Shown piece by piece: positions 42,511-52,781 of a stretch of 64,000 bases of DNA. The position numbers were made by a program, and so were the translations under genes. The notes under the pieces were generated by a model that searched no databases, was not told the DNA's origin, and saw only the letters and a program-made list of their open reading frames with translations. This DNA is from Aspidapion aeneum (taxonomy: Eukaryota > Arthropoda > Insecta > Coleoptera > Brentidae). Location: positions 39,018,667 through 39,082,666 of the forward strand of contig OY755045.1 of assembly GCA_963576565.1 (NCBI GenBank), written 5' to 3'. Every line of letters begins with the position of its first letter. Position 1 is the stretch's first letter.

Positions 42511-45500
42511 TTGGCTAGTTTTTTTTAACATCTGATGTAATTTTTTTTGTCTTTTTTTTAATTTGAAAAAAAAAAGACAAATGTTTTTTAAATTTTTTTT
42601 TTGAGAAATTTTTTTTTGGTACAGCCAAAGCCAGGTTAGAGGCTTTCAGTGGCTGTGGGTGGTTTTGACACTCAATCATTTTTTTTCATAAAAAACAAGA
42701 TCATTGGTTTTTGGAAATAACATTTTTTTAAATATTTTTTTAGTAATATTTGAACGTTGATTTGGAACTCGGTTTGTTGTTTTAGTAATCCTCTTAGTTT
42801 TTTATTAGCTTATCTTCACAAGTTTTTTCTTGGAAAATAAAATATTCATTTTTATTTATTAAGGAAGAATAAGTGGATAAAAAAACATAGGAGTTTTTAT
42901 TCAACAGCGTCCGAATCATGTTCTTAATTCTTTAAAGTTTTTGTAGGAAAAACACATTTTAATTTTTTAAGAAAAATAAATACAACAATGTAAATTTACT
43001 TCAATTTTTTTTTTGTTGATCTATAGGTGGATGGACCTCCAGACATAGTCTTTTTAAGTTTAAATATATGACATAGGTACTGTGTTTTTTCTAACAATTT
43101 TTTTTCCTACAGGTTCATTTATTTATATTTTATTATTTCCTGCTTGTGATAAGATAGAAATTGGTTCACAGATTATTTTTTAGTATTTAGTACAGTCAAT
43201 TTATTTGGGTCAACAAGTTATTTTTTTGGTGATTTTAATTTTTGTGGGATATCACCACTTGGAAATTGGAATATTTTTACAGGGTTTCACACAAATTTTT
43301 CTTGGCTGAGTTGTTTTAAAGTAAATATAGCTTAACAGCTAGTAGATTTGTTGGGTTGAAAGTATTAATTAGTAATGAAAGAAAAGGAAAATGAGTTTAT
43401 TTTGCTTTGTCATTTTCTTTTCTTGTTTTTGGAGGTAACTGTTGGATGACAATTAAGACCTTACGTCACTCAGTTACATCGGGTCAGAGGAGGGTACTAC
43501 TACTAGTGTCGACTCGGGAGGTTAGGAAACACAAGGCTAAAACCCCTAGAGTGACACCTTGGCTGAAGATCAATGCCAAAAGTCCAGTTGACATTTTTTT
43601 TTGCGGTATTTTTTTGGAGCAGTTTTTTTTAGGTCTTTGGTTGCCAGTTTAGTTGTCTAGTTGTGTTTTTGTGACTGGTCAATTTTTTTGGTAGAAAATA
43701 CAGCGTTGGGCTTTGGAGTGCATTTTTTTTAAAAATGACCTACGGGTATTTCTACCAATTAAAGTTTTCTGGTTCACAATTATTTTTTTTTCTGTATTTT
43801 TTTCTGTGTTCAGGTCATAGCTTGGTCATGGCCATTGGAGAGCAAACATTTATGTTTGAGCCTTGAGAAGTTTTGCCTGCTCGGATTGAATACAGGGAAA
43901 ATGAATTTGAAGCCCAACTAGATATAATACCACAAAAGAAATGTTTAGCTGAGACAGATATAGATATAAGTTTTGATTTTTTTTTAGTTCATTTGTAAAG
44001 TTCAGTAATTTTCTTAAGTAATATCATTGTGAGGCCGTGAAATTGGTCAGTGAATTTAAGAGAGACTTTCAACTAAATATAAATGCTAGGCGGGGGTAAT
44101 TGGTAAAAATATTTCCAAATTTTACTTTTTTTTAAATGATTTAATTTTTCGTAAAAAATTATTTCCTTTCTGTTAACATAACTTCTCGAATTCTTGTTTT
44201 GGTCAAAACGGTTTGTATAGTGGTCGTAGTTTTAAAGGGTGACCAGACAGGTTATATTTTTTTAGGGGACCAAACGGGAACTTCTTGAGTTACAAAAAGG
44301 TGAACTTTTTTGTCTTAGTTGATCAGGCAGGAATAAATAAATCTTTTTACTCCCGAATCATAATTTTAAATAACAAGATTTATTGGTTAAGTGTTTGGGT
44401 CTTATAGTAAAAAACGTTTTGTTTTTGGAGGGTACTGGTGTGATATGAAATTATTTTAATTTCATGCCAAATGTTGTTTGACGGCAGATATGCTAGTCTT
44501 CAGTTTTTTTGTTAGTTTGCAGTTCAGGACAGTGGCGTGTACTTAAAGGGGCCTTACATCTGCGCCCATTGTAAAGCAACTTCCAACATACTTGCTTAGT
44601 TTCTCACTTAATCTTCGTTTTGTTGCTTCTGAAATTAAAGCGTTATGTTGGATAACGATGGATGGTGTTAGACTGAGAAAGTACCTAGGTATTTAGGGAT
44701 GAAAACTTGGAAGTTGTGGACAATTGGGAAATAATTTTTTTATTTCATTTTTTTTTTAATTTTAAAATTGTTTCATACTGGTGACCTCAAATAATGAAGC
44801 AAATTTTTAAATTACAATACACTGTTGTGGAATAAATGGGAAAGTGTTCAGGTTAAACAATAAATTTAAGATGATTGATTTTAAAAAAAAACGATTTCAA
44901 TCTAAGAATAAATTTAAAAACAATAGGTTTCCTTTGATGAGACTAAACAATGATGAGGGCATATACTTTTTTTGTTATGCATAATATGATAGTAGTACCT
45001 TTTGTATTGCCATAATTAGGGGTTTTCCTCCCGCGAGCTGGGTGGAAATGGAAGAAATGTTTGGTTCGGAGTGTAGAAATCGAGGAACGAGGACTTCCTG
45101 CTAATCTTTTTAGGATTTCGCAACTTCGGTTTTCGCTAAATTAAAATACATCCAAATTTGGCCTACAGGCTGAATCTCGCATTTTCCAGGACCTTGCAGA
45201 TTCGCGGAGAAAGACAATTTTTGTGATCTGTTTAGTTATGATAGGAATTAAAATAGTAACATGCACATGAGGGAACTAGATATATTTAGGTTAAAAAGTA
45301 GTAAGAACACTGATCTGAACAGTTTTCCATAATAGTGTCCTATTTTCACAGGGTGCTTCAAAATATCTTCACCCTTTCTTTGAAATAAGATATTGTTTCG
45401 CCTGTGGGTGTATGACCGTTTAAAAAATATATAGGGTCCAGATGGGATTGGAATGGAAATCACAAGTTTTTGGGTTTTATTGACATTATACTTAGGGAAT

Positions 45501-47805
45501 AGGGGAAATGTCTAATAAAAAGTTTTTGGTTTTAGGCCGAGTTTTGTTGAGATAACAGAAATTTAATTGGGGCCGGGAGTTTTATTATGCTCTTTTAAAA
45601 TTGATGTAATAGTTTTGGCTTCTTGATTTTTGTTTTCTGGGTTTTACGCAGGATTATTCCCAACTGTTTCATTTCAAAATGTCATTTGTAAGTGATAGGA
45701 CCTCATTAGCCCTTGGACATTTGGTAATTTTGCTTTGACTAATAGTTGCGGAAAGGGCCCAACTTAATTTTATATCTCGTGAACACCAGGAATAAGGATC
45801 TGAGAATGCATTAAGCAGTAAAATTTTTTTTTGATTAGATGTTGTGTGTAAAGACACTTAAGTAGGCAGATTTAGTTTTACAACGTTATAGGTGAACCTT
45901 GGAATTTTTTTCATATTTGGTTTTTTGAAAGTGCACACAAGATAATTCTTTACGGAGTTGAGTGCAAAGGTTCTTCACATTATAGTGGTACAGTAAATAA
46001 GTACTAACGTTGCTTATTTCCTTAAGTAATAATTTTAAACAAATACACTAACAGCGGTTGGTTTTTGGAACATAAATATTTTTTTTAAACTTTTCCTAAA
46101 CTGATTGGTTTTTTTTCAATCACGATTTTTATACCTTATGATTCTTAAGTAAATTTAATTTTCAACATTTTTTTTTATAGTAAATAAATTTTTCTAGCTC
46201 ATTGATTTTCACATTGCCACAGTTTTGGGAGAGGAAAGGGAATTGACAACTGTTTTTTTAAAGGAAAAGAACAAAAACTGTTGCATGACAACTCGAATAA
46301 GATTTTTCTGGTGTTGATTTTATTAATTTTTTTTCTTAAGGTTCACTAATAGGAGCTGCAACCCCACTTAAACATTTTTAATTTTTTTGAAAATATTTTT
46401 TTTTAATATTTTTTTTAAATATTTTTTTTTAAAAGGGAGACTTGATTTTCTTGTTGGATATTTTTTTCCTTGGTGCATAGTAGTACCTTGTCCCTACAAT
46501 GGTTCTACCAGTTTATTTAAGTATTTTTTTTTCTGAATTAAAATATAATTTTATTTCGAACCCTCACGTTTTAACAACCTATCATCATTTATTTTAAATT
46601 TTTTTTTCTTCTCCCTACTCCAAACCACCTATCAGAGTGGAGTAATTTTTGAAAATTTTAGTGAGTCACTAATTAATTTTTTTTGACTATTGGACTACTG
46701 TGGTCGACACCAAAAAATTTTTTTTTTTATTTTTTTTTGGACACCTTTCGGTACGATCCTAGGGTCTTCTTGACCATGGTTTGCATCAATTTAGTTAAAG
46801 TATTGGGAATTTCATTTTAACGATTATTAGAGAGTTGCAGTCCTACCAAGACGTTATTTGTATAAATTTTTTATTACCATCGGTAATTTTTTTTTAAATT
46901 TTATTTAAATTTTTTTTATTACACACAACATCCTCACTAGTCTAATTCGACGCAATTTCAGCGAGCGGTTTTTTTTTTAATTGAGCATATTTTACGATTT
47001 CTATAACATGAACATCTGTTCCGATGTTTATTGCGTTCACTTATATATTAAGGGATGATGTGACCTTAAGCAATGCATGTTTCGTGTTAACTCAGAGTAG
47101 GTAAGCAGGTTAAAGTGGGTTTTGATTTATTCTTTTTAGAAAAATCATTGTATACGGCGATTTGGGTTTTTTTTGAGGAGTTTATTTGTGGAGCCGTTCT
47201 GCAATAGCAGGAGTATACCCTAGCTTTAACTGTGTACAACAGCTTTGGGATTTTTGTTATAGGTAGTCTGTTGTACGTTCCATTTAGGGATAAATTTACC
47301 TACTCGGTTGCTGAGGTAAACAAACATCACTTAACTTTAATTTTAATCCAGTTCAGCTAGGATAAGCGCAATCATTTTTTTTTGTTTTACTCACGCAGGA
47401 GTGAAACATAAGACCTAAACACTGCCAAAATTCTTGTCTCTCTTTTATTTTTTTAAACTTTTTTTTATGGCTACTTGTTAATTCTAATTTAGGATTTAAG
47501 TAGTTATTTCTCTCTGCAAGGTTGGACGTCATAGTTGGTTGTACAAATACTTAACATAAATTATGATTACATTTTTAAATGCAAATAAATTTTATTTTCT
47601 TACTGCTCCGGTGTTTTTCGGTTTTGTTCGCGTCTGCCCGTATTTAAGTTTTATATTTTCTACATTTGTGAGAAAATTTATAGTGATTTTCACTGGTGAA
47701 TTTAAAGTGAACTTTGTGTTTTTTATTGCGTGGTTTAGTTTTTATAATTGGGAGGTATAATTAACAGTTTTAATTAAAGTTTAAAGTTTGAAGATAAAAG
47801 GCACT
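42511..47805 (+). other. Gypsy leader, ~5.3 kb, T-rich, no recognised coding
   Basis: Between primer site and gag the plus strand is very T-rich, then G-rich, with few C. T runs of 6-9 occur throughout. No frame shows a known domain; an 81-codon frame at 43407-43652 is not recognisable. A GC-richer island lies at 43440-43600. Strong splice-acceptor-like sites end at 43112 (TTTTTTTTCCTACAG), 43813 (TTTCTGTGTTCAG) and 47398 (TTTGTTTTACTCACGCAG). A long leader read as one or more introns would explain its composition and would bring gag close to the cap; this is inference. Confidence 0.6.
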
Positions 47806-49602
47806 ATGGCTATTTCTTTGAGTCGGTTGTCTGACGTAAGGTACTTAGTCAAGGACGAATTAATCTATGAGTTAACATGGAGATGCATAGCTATTGGATC
47901 GGTGGAAGAGATGAAACAACAGCTTATGTTGATCAAACAAAGAGAAAAGACTGATGCAAGTATGAGATACCCTCCGTATCCCTTTAAATTTGGCCAAGAT
48001 GCTTTTAGCTGCATGAAGAAGCTTGATAGTCTGGTACCGCTGGTAGAGAAGTTCTCTGGTACGAGTAAAGGGGGAGAGTTTAGAAAAATCGCTGTGAGGT
48101 TGGAACACCTGTTGGCCAGGATAAATAACATGAATCCGTCTAACTTTGAAGAAAGTCAAACCAAAGGCATACTGGTTGTGGAAACCTTGAGTTTGATTGG
48201 GAGGTTGCAGAGCCAAGCAACAGATTTATTAAGAGTTGGCGTGACCTCAGATGATGATGAAGCATCTGAAACTCAATCAACGAGTCGAAGCTCAGACCAC
48301 TCAACAAATGCTGGCAACACACCTAACCAGTCTCATTTCCCGCAACCACGGCTCTCGAGCACACAAAGAACAGCTCAACAGCCCACAAACCAACCGTCGG
48401 TCATTGCTCCATTGCAAATGCAAGTGCTAACGAACCCAACTCAAACATCAGTACAAGCACCACTCCCTATGCCGATTGAGAATTACGGTACAACAGCTTT
48501 TCAGTATCAACAACCGTCTACCGTTCCTTTGAGTTTAGCTGCCCTCCAAAGTAGCATAGCACCAATTGCTCAGTCACGACCATTTTCATGTTCGTCGCCA
48601 GTACCAATGTCAAGTGATCCTGGTACCTCATATCACGTTGCACCTGTACCTCCGCATAAGTGGAACTTAAAGTTTACAGGCGAGAGGGATACGATCTCCG
48701 TCACCGCATTTTTTGAGAGAGTGGATGAGTTGAGTCAGGCTAGAGGAGTCAGCAAAAAGGTTTTACTGAATTCGGGCATTGATCTTTTTGAAAAGTCAGC
48801 TTATACTTTTTACAAAGATGTTCGAAGAGAAGTCCATACGTGGGAACAGCTGGAACAGAGGTTCATGGCAGAATATCTTCCTTCTTCATATGGCGAGAAG
48901 CTATTGAAGGAGATTCAAAAACGTAAACAAGGCCCTGGAGAGTCTATAGGGACCTATATTGCTGTCATGAACACATATTTCCAAAGACTTGGCTGTCCTG
49001 TTTCCGAAGAGGCGAAATTAGCTATCGTCTTCAGAAATATCGCGGACATCTATAAAAATGGGTTAATTGCTACTGAGGTCAATAGCCTATCACATTTAAA
49101 GGATCTGTGTCGTAGAATAGACGAGAGATATGGGTTAGAAGAGGAGAATTTTACTCCTAGGAAAAACCAATCAATCGAACCTGACTTGGCCTACGTTGAC
49201 GTAGAGAGCGATTTTGACGATTTTTCAACAGGGGTTGATGCAATTCAAATATCAGGTGCCGGGACATCAAATCAACAGAATTTGAATATTCCTGATAATA
49301 GATTTAACAGAGATAGGCAACAGCCAGCAAGCAGTTTCGCTGCTAGAGCTGATAGAGATAGACAACAACCAGCTAGTGGTCAGTCTAGTGTAAATGACAG
49401 AGATGGACAACCACCACAAGGTGCTAGACCTGGTAGGGCGAATAGGGACGTGGTATGTTATAGATGCAACCAAACAGGGCACATGGCGATCGGGTGCGCA
49501 TTACCGAGAGGCAAACAGTGCTATTCGTGTGGTCAGGCAGGGGTTACAGTAAGAGAATGTCGTAATTGTAATCGTCAGGGAAACGAACCCAGGCGCTCGT
49601 AG
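47806..49602 (+). CDS. gag: Gypsy Gag polyprotein, 598 aa
   Basis: The ATG at 47806 has A at -3 and G at +4 and is preferred over in-frame non-ATG codons upstream. Residues 1-50 (LSRLSDVRYLVKDELIYELT...) look like the SAP-like N-terminal helix pair common in insect Gags. Residues ~155-285 are a low-complexity S/T/P/Q spacer. Residues ~290-450 fit the retrotransposon Gag capsid region (KFTGERDTISVTAFFERV ... FMAEYLPSSYGEKLLKEI). A DRDRQQPAS-like repeat precedes a CCHC zinc knuckle at 551-564 (CYRCNQTGHMAIGC). A second knuckle at 572-585 has V where the zinc-binding histidine belongs. The frame closes at TAG 49600-49602, just after the slippery site. Gag forms the particle and binds the genomic RNA. 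Confidence 0.9.
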   Translation: MAISLSRLSDVRYLVKDELIYELTWRCIAIGSVEEMKQQLMLIKQREKTDASMRYPPYPFKFGQDAFSCMKKLDSLVPLVEKFSGTSKGGEFRKIAVRLEHLLARINNMNPSNFEESQTKGILVVETLSLIGRLQSQATDLLRVGVTSDDDEASETQSTSRSSDHSTNAGNTPNQSHFPQPRLSSTQRTAQQPTNQPSVIAPLQMQVLTNPTQTSVQAPLPMPIENYGTTAFQYQQPSTVPLSLAALQSSIAPIAQSRPFSCSSPVPMSSDPGTSYHVAPVPPHKWNLKFTGERDTISVTAFFERVDELSQARGVSKKVLLNSGIDLFEKSAYTFYKDVRREVHTWEQLEQRFMAEYLPSSYGEKLLKEIQKRKQGPGESIGTYIAVMNTYFQRLGCPVSEEAKLAIVFRNIADIYKNGLIATEVNSLSHLKDLCRRIDERYGLEEENFTPRKNQSIEPDLAYVDVESDFDDFSTGVDAIQISGAGTSNQQNLNIPDNRFNRDRQQPASSFAARADRDRQQPASGQSSVNDRDGQPPQGARPGRANRDVVCYRCNQTGHMAIGCALPRGKQCYSCGQAGVTVRECRNCNRQGNEPRRS

Positions 49603-49626
49603 GTGGTCGACCTTCGAGTCAGCCTG
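49578..49626 (+). promoter_or_regulatory. Programmed -1 frameshift signal: GGGAAAC plus stem-loop
   Basis: The heptamer G GGA AAC (49578-49584) lies in the gag frame exactly as X XXY YYZ. After a 5-nt spacer, CAGGC (49590-49594) pairs with GCCTG (49622-49626). CTCGTAGGT (49596-49604) pairs with ACCTTCGAG (49610-49618), 8 of 9 bp, around the loop GGTCG. A 1/3-nt internal loop separates the stems. The pol frame is open from 49572, so gag and pol overlap by ~30 nt here, and a -1 slip enters pol. Heptamer, phase, spacer and stem all fit retroviral -1 frameshift sites. Confidence 0.9.
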
Positions 49627-52448
49627 AACAAGCATCGACCGATAGGCTAACGTACGTTTTAGATTATGTGATAAGTCATGCTCGTAAAGATGAAAGGCCT
49701 TATTTAGAAGTGGATGTGCTCGGAAATAAGTTATTAGGTTTGTTGGATTCCGGGGCTTCACGTACCTTTTTAGGGAATCATGGTTGGTCAATCATCGAGA
49801 GGTTTGGTTTTTCACTTGATACGACAAAGAAGACGAGTTGTATTGTGGCAAATGGTCAAAGCACGAGTAGTATTGGGACAGTGCAGCTTCCTATGCGAGT
49901 TCAGGATAAATTTAGGTTAATAGAGGTCGTCGTCGTTCCTGAATTGCCGCACACTTTGATTTTGGGATTAGATTTTTGGATTTCGATGGGGATAGTACCG
50001 AACTTAAGTACTAATGAGTGGCACTTTGCCGATAATAAAGATGTGATTTGTTCTTTAGAAACACCAGACCAACAAACTACTCTTTCGCCTTATGAATCAG
50101 AACGACTAGAGGAATTGGTCGATAAATATAAGACTATTATGGGTGACTCACTAGGATGTACAGACAGGGTAGAGCATAAGATTACAACAGATGCAGCATC
50201 GATAAGACAACGTTCATATAAGGTCTCACCGGTCATTCAAAAACTTATTGATGACGAAATCGACGAAATGCTGAAAATGGATGTGATAGAACGTAGTAGT
50301 AGTTCATGGGCTTCACCAGTGGTAATGGTACAAAAGAAAAACACAAAGAAATATCGGTTCTGCGTAGACTACCGCAAATTGAACTCAGTGACGGCGCGTG
50401 ATAGTTATCCTTTACCACTCGTATCCGAGACTCTTGACAAGTTGAAAGATGCTAAATACTTGTCAACTTTAGATATCAAAAGCGCTTATTGGCAAGTACC
50501 AATGGAAGAATCATCGAAGCCACTAACAGCATTCATCTGTCGACGAGGTCTCTTCCAATTTAAGCGGTTACCATTTGGTCTTCATAATGCACCTGCAACA
50601 TGGCAGAGACTCATAGATAGCATCATAGGAAACGATTTAGACCCCTACGTGTACGTATATCTCGATGACCTCGTAATTGTCACACAGAGCTTTTCTGAAC
50701 ATCTTAGAATTCTTGAGGAAGTCCTACGAAGATTGCAGAATGCAAAGATAACGGTAAGTTGGGAGAAATGCCAACTGTGTAGGCCAGAAATGACTTATTT
50801 AGGTTTCGTAGTGGACCGTCGAGGCATCCGAGTTGACCCTAATAAAATTAGAGCCATGTTAGAGCTCCAGAGGCCAAGAACTGTCAGAGAAGTTCGTAGA
50901 GTTGTAGGTACAATATCCTGGTACAGACGTTTCATAGAGAATTTTTCAGCGATAATAGCTCCGATTACAGCTCTAACTAAGAAAAATCAAAAGTTCGATT
51001 GGACTCCAGACTGCGAAAAAGCATTTATTAAGATTAAGGAACTTTTAGTGACTGCACCGATTCTTACATGTCCAGATTATACCAAGGAATTTGTCATTCA
51101 AACAGACGCCTCAGGATATGGAATAGGAGCATGTTTAACGCAACCTTATCCTGAAGGAGACAAAGTCATATGCTATTTGAGTCGATCTTTGACTAAGCAA
51201 GAACGTGTTTACACGACCACCGAGCGAGAATGTTTGGCATTGGTTTGGGCGATAGAGAAGCTCCGGCCATATATTGAGGGGATCTCATTTAAGGTCATAA
51301 CAGATCATTTTAGTTTAAAATGGCTTCATAGCTTGAAAGAGCCCAGTGGAAGACTTGCTCGTTGGTCTGTAAAACTGCAGCAATATGACTTTGAAGTAAT
51401 CTATCGGAAAGGGAAAGATTTAGTTGTCCCGGATATGTTGTCTCGTGCAGTACCTATGATTGATACAATTTCGCAGCCCAGAGATGTTTCAACAGCAATT
51501 AAAGATCGATGGTACCAAAAGATGGTAAAGAGGGTCGTAGAATCACCGTTAAAATTTATGAATTGGAGATACACTGATAATAAGTTGTATAAATATGTCA
51601 AACAAGAATACCCTCAACTTTCACCATCTAACGAATATTGGAAAGAGGTAGTCCCCAAAGATCATAGGCGTAGAATTATTGGAGAAGCTCACGATCCTCC
51701 TACCGCAGGACACATGGGTGTGTATAAAACCTTCCACAGACTGGCAGAAAAATATTATTGGCCAAAAATGCGCCAGGACGTGGCAACTTTTGTAAAGAAA
51801 TGCTTTGTCTGTGCAGCTCATAAAGGTGATACACAAGGTGTATCTGATCAGATGATATCGCACCCAAAACCAACTCGTCCTTGGGAAATTATTTCGACGG
51901 ATTTATGTGGACCTCTACCTCGTTCGACAAAGGGTAATTGCTGGATTCTCGTCGTTACGGACTATTTGAGTAAGTTTTCCTTAGTTTTTCCAATGCGAAC
52001 AGCTCCTACTCAAGCAGTTGTCAAGCATCTTGAGGAGCAAGTATTTATGGTCTTCGGAGTGCCCCGTTTGATACTTTGTGATAATGGCCCTCAGTACAAA
52101 AATAATGAGTTTAAGCGTTTTGCTGAGAATTATCAGGTTAAAATACAGTATAATCCGTATTATCACCCCATAGCAAATCCAACAGAGAGGACGAATCGTA
52201 CGTTAAAAACCATGTTATGTTGTTATGTGAAAGACAACCACAGGAAGTGGGACGAACAGATACATAAACTTGCCTGCGCGATTCGTACTGCAACCCATGA
52301 GACAACCAGGATGTCTCCTTTCTTTGTTAATTTTGGTAGGAATATGTGTTTATCAGGTAAAGATTACTCCAACCCAGTTTTGTTATCTGAAGAGAATGGT
52401 GTACAAACTGCAGCTGAAAGTAAGAACGAAGGTTTCCGGAAGCTCTAA
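49581..52448 (+). CDS. pol: Gypsy Pol polyprotein (protease, RT, RNase H, integrase), ended by an in-frame stop
   Basis: Expressed by -1 frameshift from gag; it has no ATG of its own near its start. Protease: LLDSGASRTF, aspartate codon at 49746. RT: FCVDYRKLN, then LPFGLHNAPATWQRL, then YLDD with codons 50658-50669. RNase H: QTDASGYGIG (aspartate 51105), TTTERECLALVWA and TDHFSLKWL. Integrase: HHCC finger (H 51690; CFVC at 51801-51812), catalytic D 51900, D 52080 and E 52185 with 34 residues between the last two (HPIANPTERTNRTL). The order protease-RT-RNase H-integrase is Ty3/Gypsy. TAA at 52446-52448 ends the frame after the integrase core, before its C-terminal module, which remains open downstream in the same frame. 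Confidence 0.93.
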   Translation, partial: KRTQALVGGRPSSQPEQASTDRLTYVLDYVISHARKDERPYLEVDVLGNKLLGLLDSGASRTFLGNHGWSIIERFGFSLDTTKKTSCIVANGQSTSSIGTVQLPMRVQDKFRLIEVVVVPELPHTLILGLDFWISMGIVPNLSTNEWHFADNKDVICSLETPDQQTTLSPYESERLEELVDKYKTIMGDSLGCTDRVEHKITTDAASIRQRSYKVSPVIQKLIDDEIDEMLKMDVIERSSSSWASPVVMVQKKNTKKYRFCVDYRKLNSVTARDSYPLPLVSETLDKLKDAKYLSTLDIKSAYWQVPMEESSKPLTAFICRRGLFQFKRLPFGLHNAPATWQRLIDSIIGNDLDPYVYVYLDDLVIVTQSFSEHLRILEEVLRRLQNAKITVSWEKCQLCRPEMTYLGFVVDRRGIRVDPNKIRAMLELQRPRTVREVRRVVGTISWYRRFIENFSAIIAPITALTKKNQKFDWTPDCEKAFIKIKELLVTAPILTCPDYTKEFVIQTDASGYGIGACLTQPYPEGDKVICYLSRSLTKQERVYTTTERECLALVWAIEKLRPYIEGISFKVITDHFSLKWLHSLKEPSGRLARWSVKLQQYDFEVIYRKGKDLVVPDMLSRAVPMIDTISQPRDVSTAIKDRWYQKMVKRVVESPLKFMNWRYTDNKLYKYVKQEYPQLSPSNEYWKEVVPKDHRRRIIGEAHDPPTAGHMGVYKTFHRLAEKYYWPKMRQDVATFVKKCFVCAAHKGDTQGVSDQMISHPKPTRPWEIISTDLCGPLPRSTKGNCWILVVTDYLSKFSLVFPMRTAPTQAVVKHLEEQVFMVFGVPRLILCDNGPQYKNNEFKRFAENYQVKIQYNPYYHPIANPTERTNRTLKTMLCCYVKDNHRKWDEQIHKLACAIRTATHETTRMSPFFVNFGRNMCLSGKDYSNPVLLSEENGVQTAAESKNEGFRKL

Positions 52449-52742
52449 GCTGATGTTAAGAGAAGGTTAGAGGTGGCAGGAGAGAAAAACGTAGTTCAGT
52501 ATAATCTGCGTACAAGGGTACCCAACTTTGTTGTGGGTCAGCGTGTTTGGAAGAAGAATTATGTGTTGTCAGATGCTGCGAAGTTTTTCTCGAAGAAGTT
52601 AGCACCGAAATTCGTTGGTCCTTATGTGATTAGGAATAAAATTTCTCCATGGATATTTGAGCTTCAGGAACCATCGGGTAAAGTACTACCAGGGAGCTGG
52701 CATGCCAAAGACCTTAAGTCGGCAGCGGACCTCTTCGATTAA
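52449..52742 (+). pseudogene. Detached pol C-terminus: integrase GPY/F-type module
   Basis: The same reading frame as pol continues open for about 97 codons after the TAA at 52446 and ends at TAA 52740-52742. It carries NFVVGQRVWKKNYV and KLAPKFVGPYVI, with GPY followed by an LQEP...LPGSWHAKDLK tail. This is the GPY/F module that normally closes Gypsy integrases. Only a single nonsense codon separates it from pol. The nearest in-frame start-like codon is not an ATG, so independent translation is unlikely. Confidence 0.85.
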
Positions 52743-52763
52743 CCTTTTTAGGTTAATCGTCTT

Positions 52764-52778
52764 GAAGTTGGGGGGGGA
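52764..52778 (+). promoter_or_regulatory. Gypsy polypurine tract
   Basis: GAAGTTGGGGGGGGA lies 3 nt before the 3' LTR. The G-run is the expected plus-strand primer site. Confidence 0.7.
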
Positions 52779-52781
52779 TTA

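Noticed and set aside
47788..47805. Gag start six codons upstream of the ATG
   Set aside because: The upstream codon is TTG; the ATG at 47806 has a good context, so translation most likely starts there.
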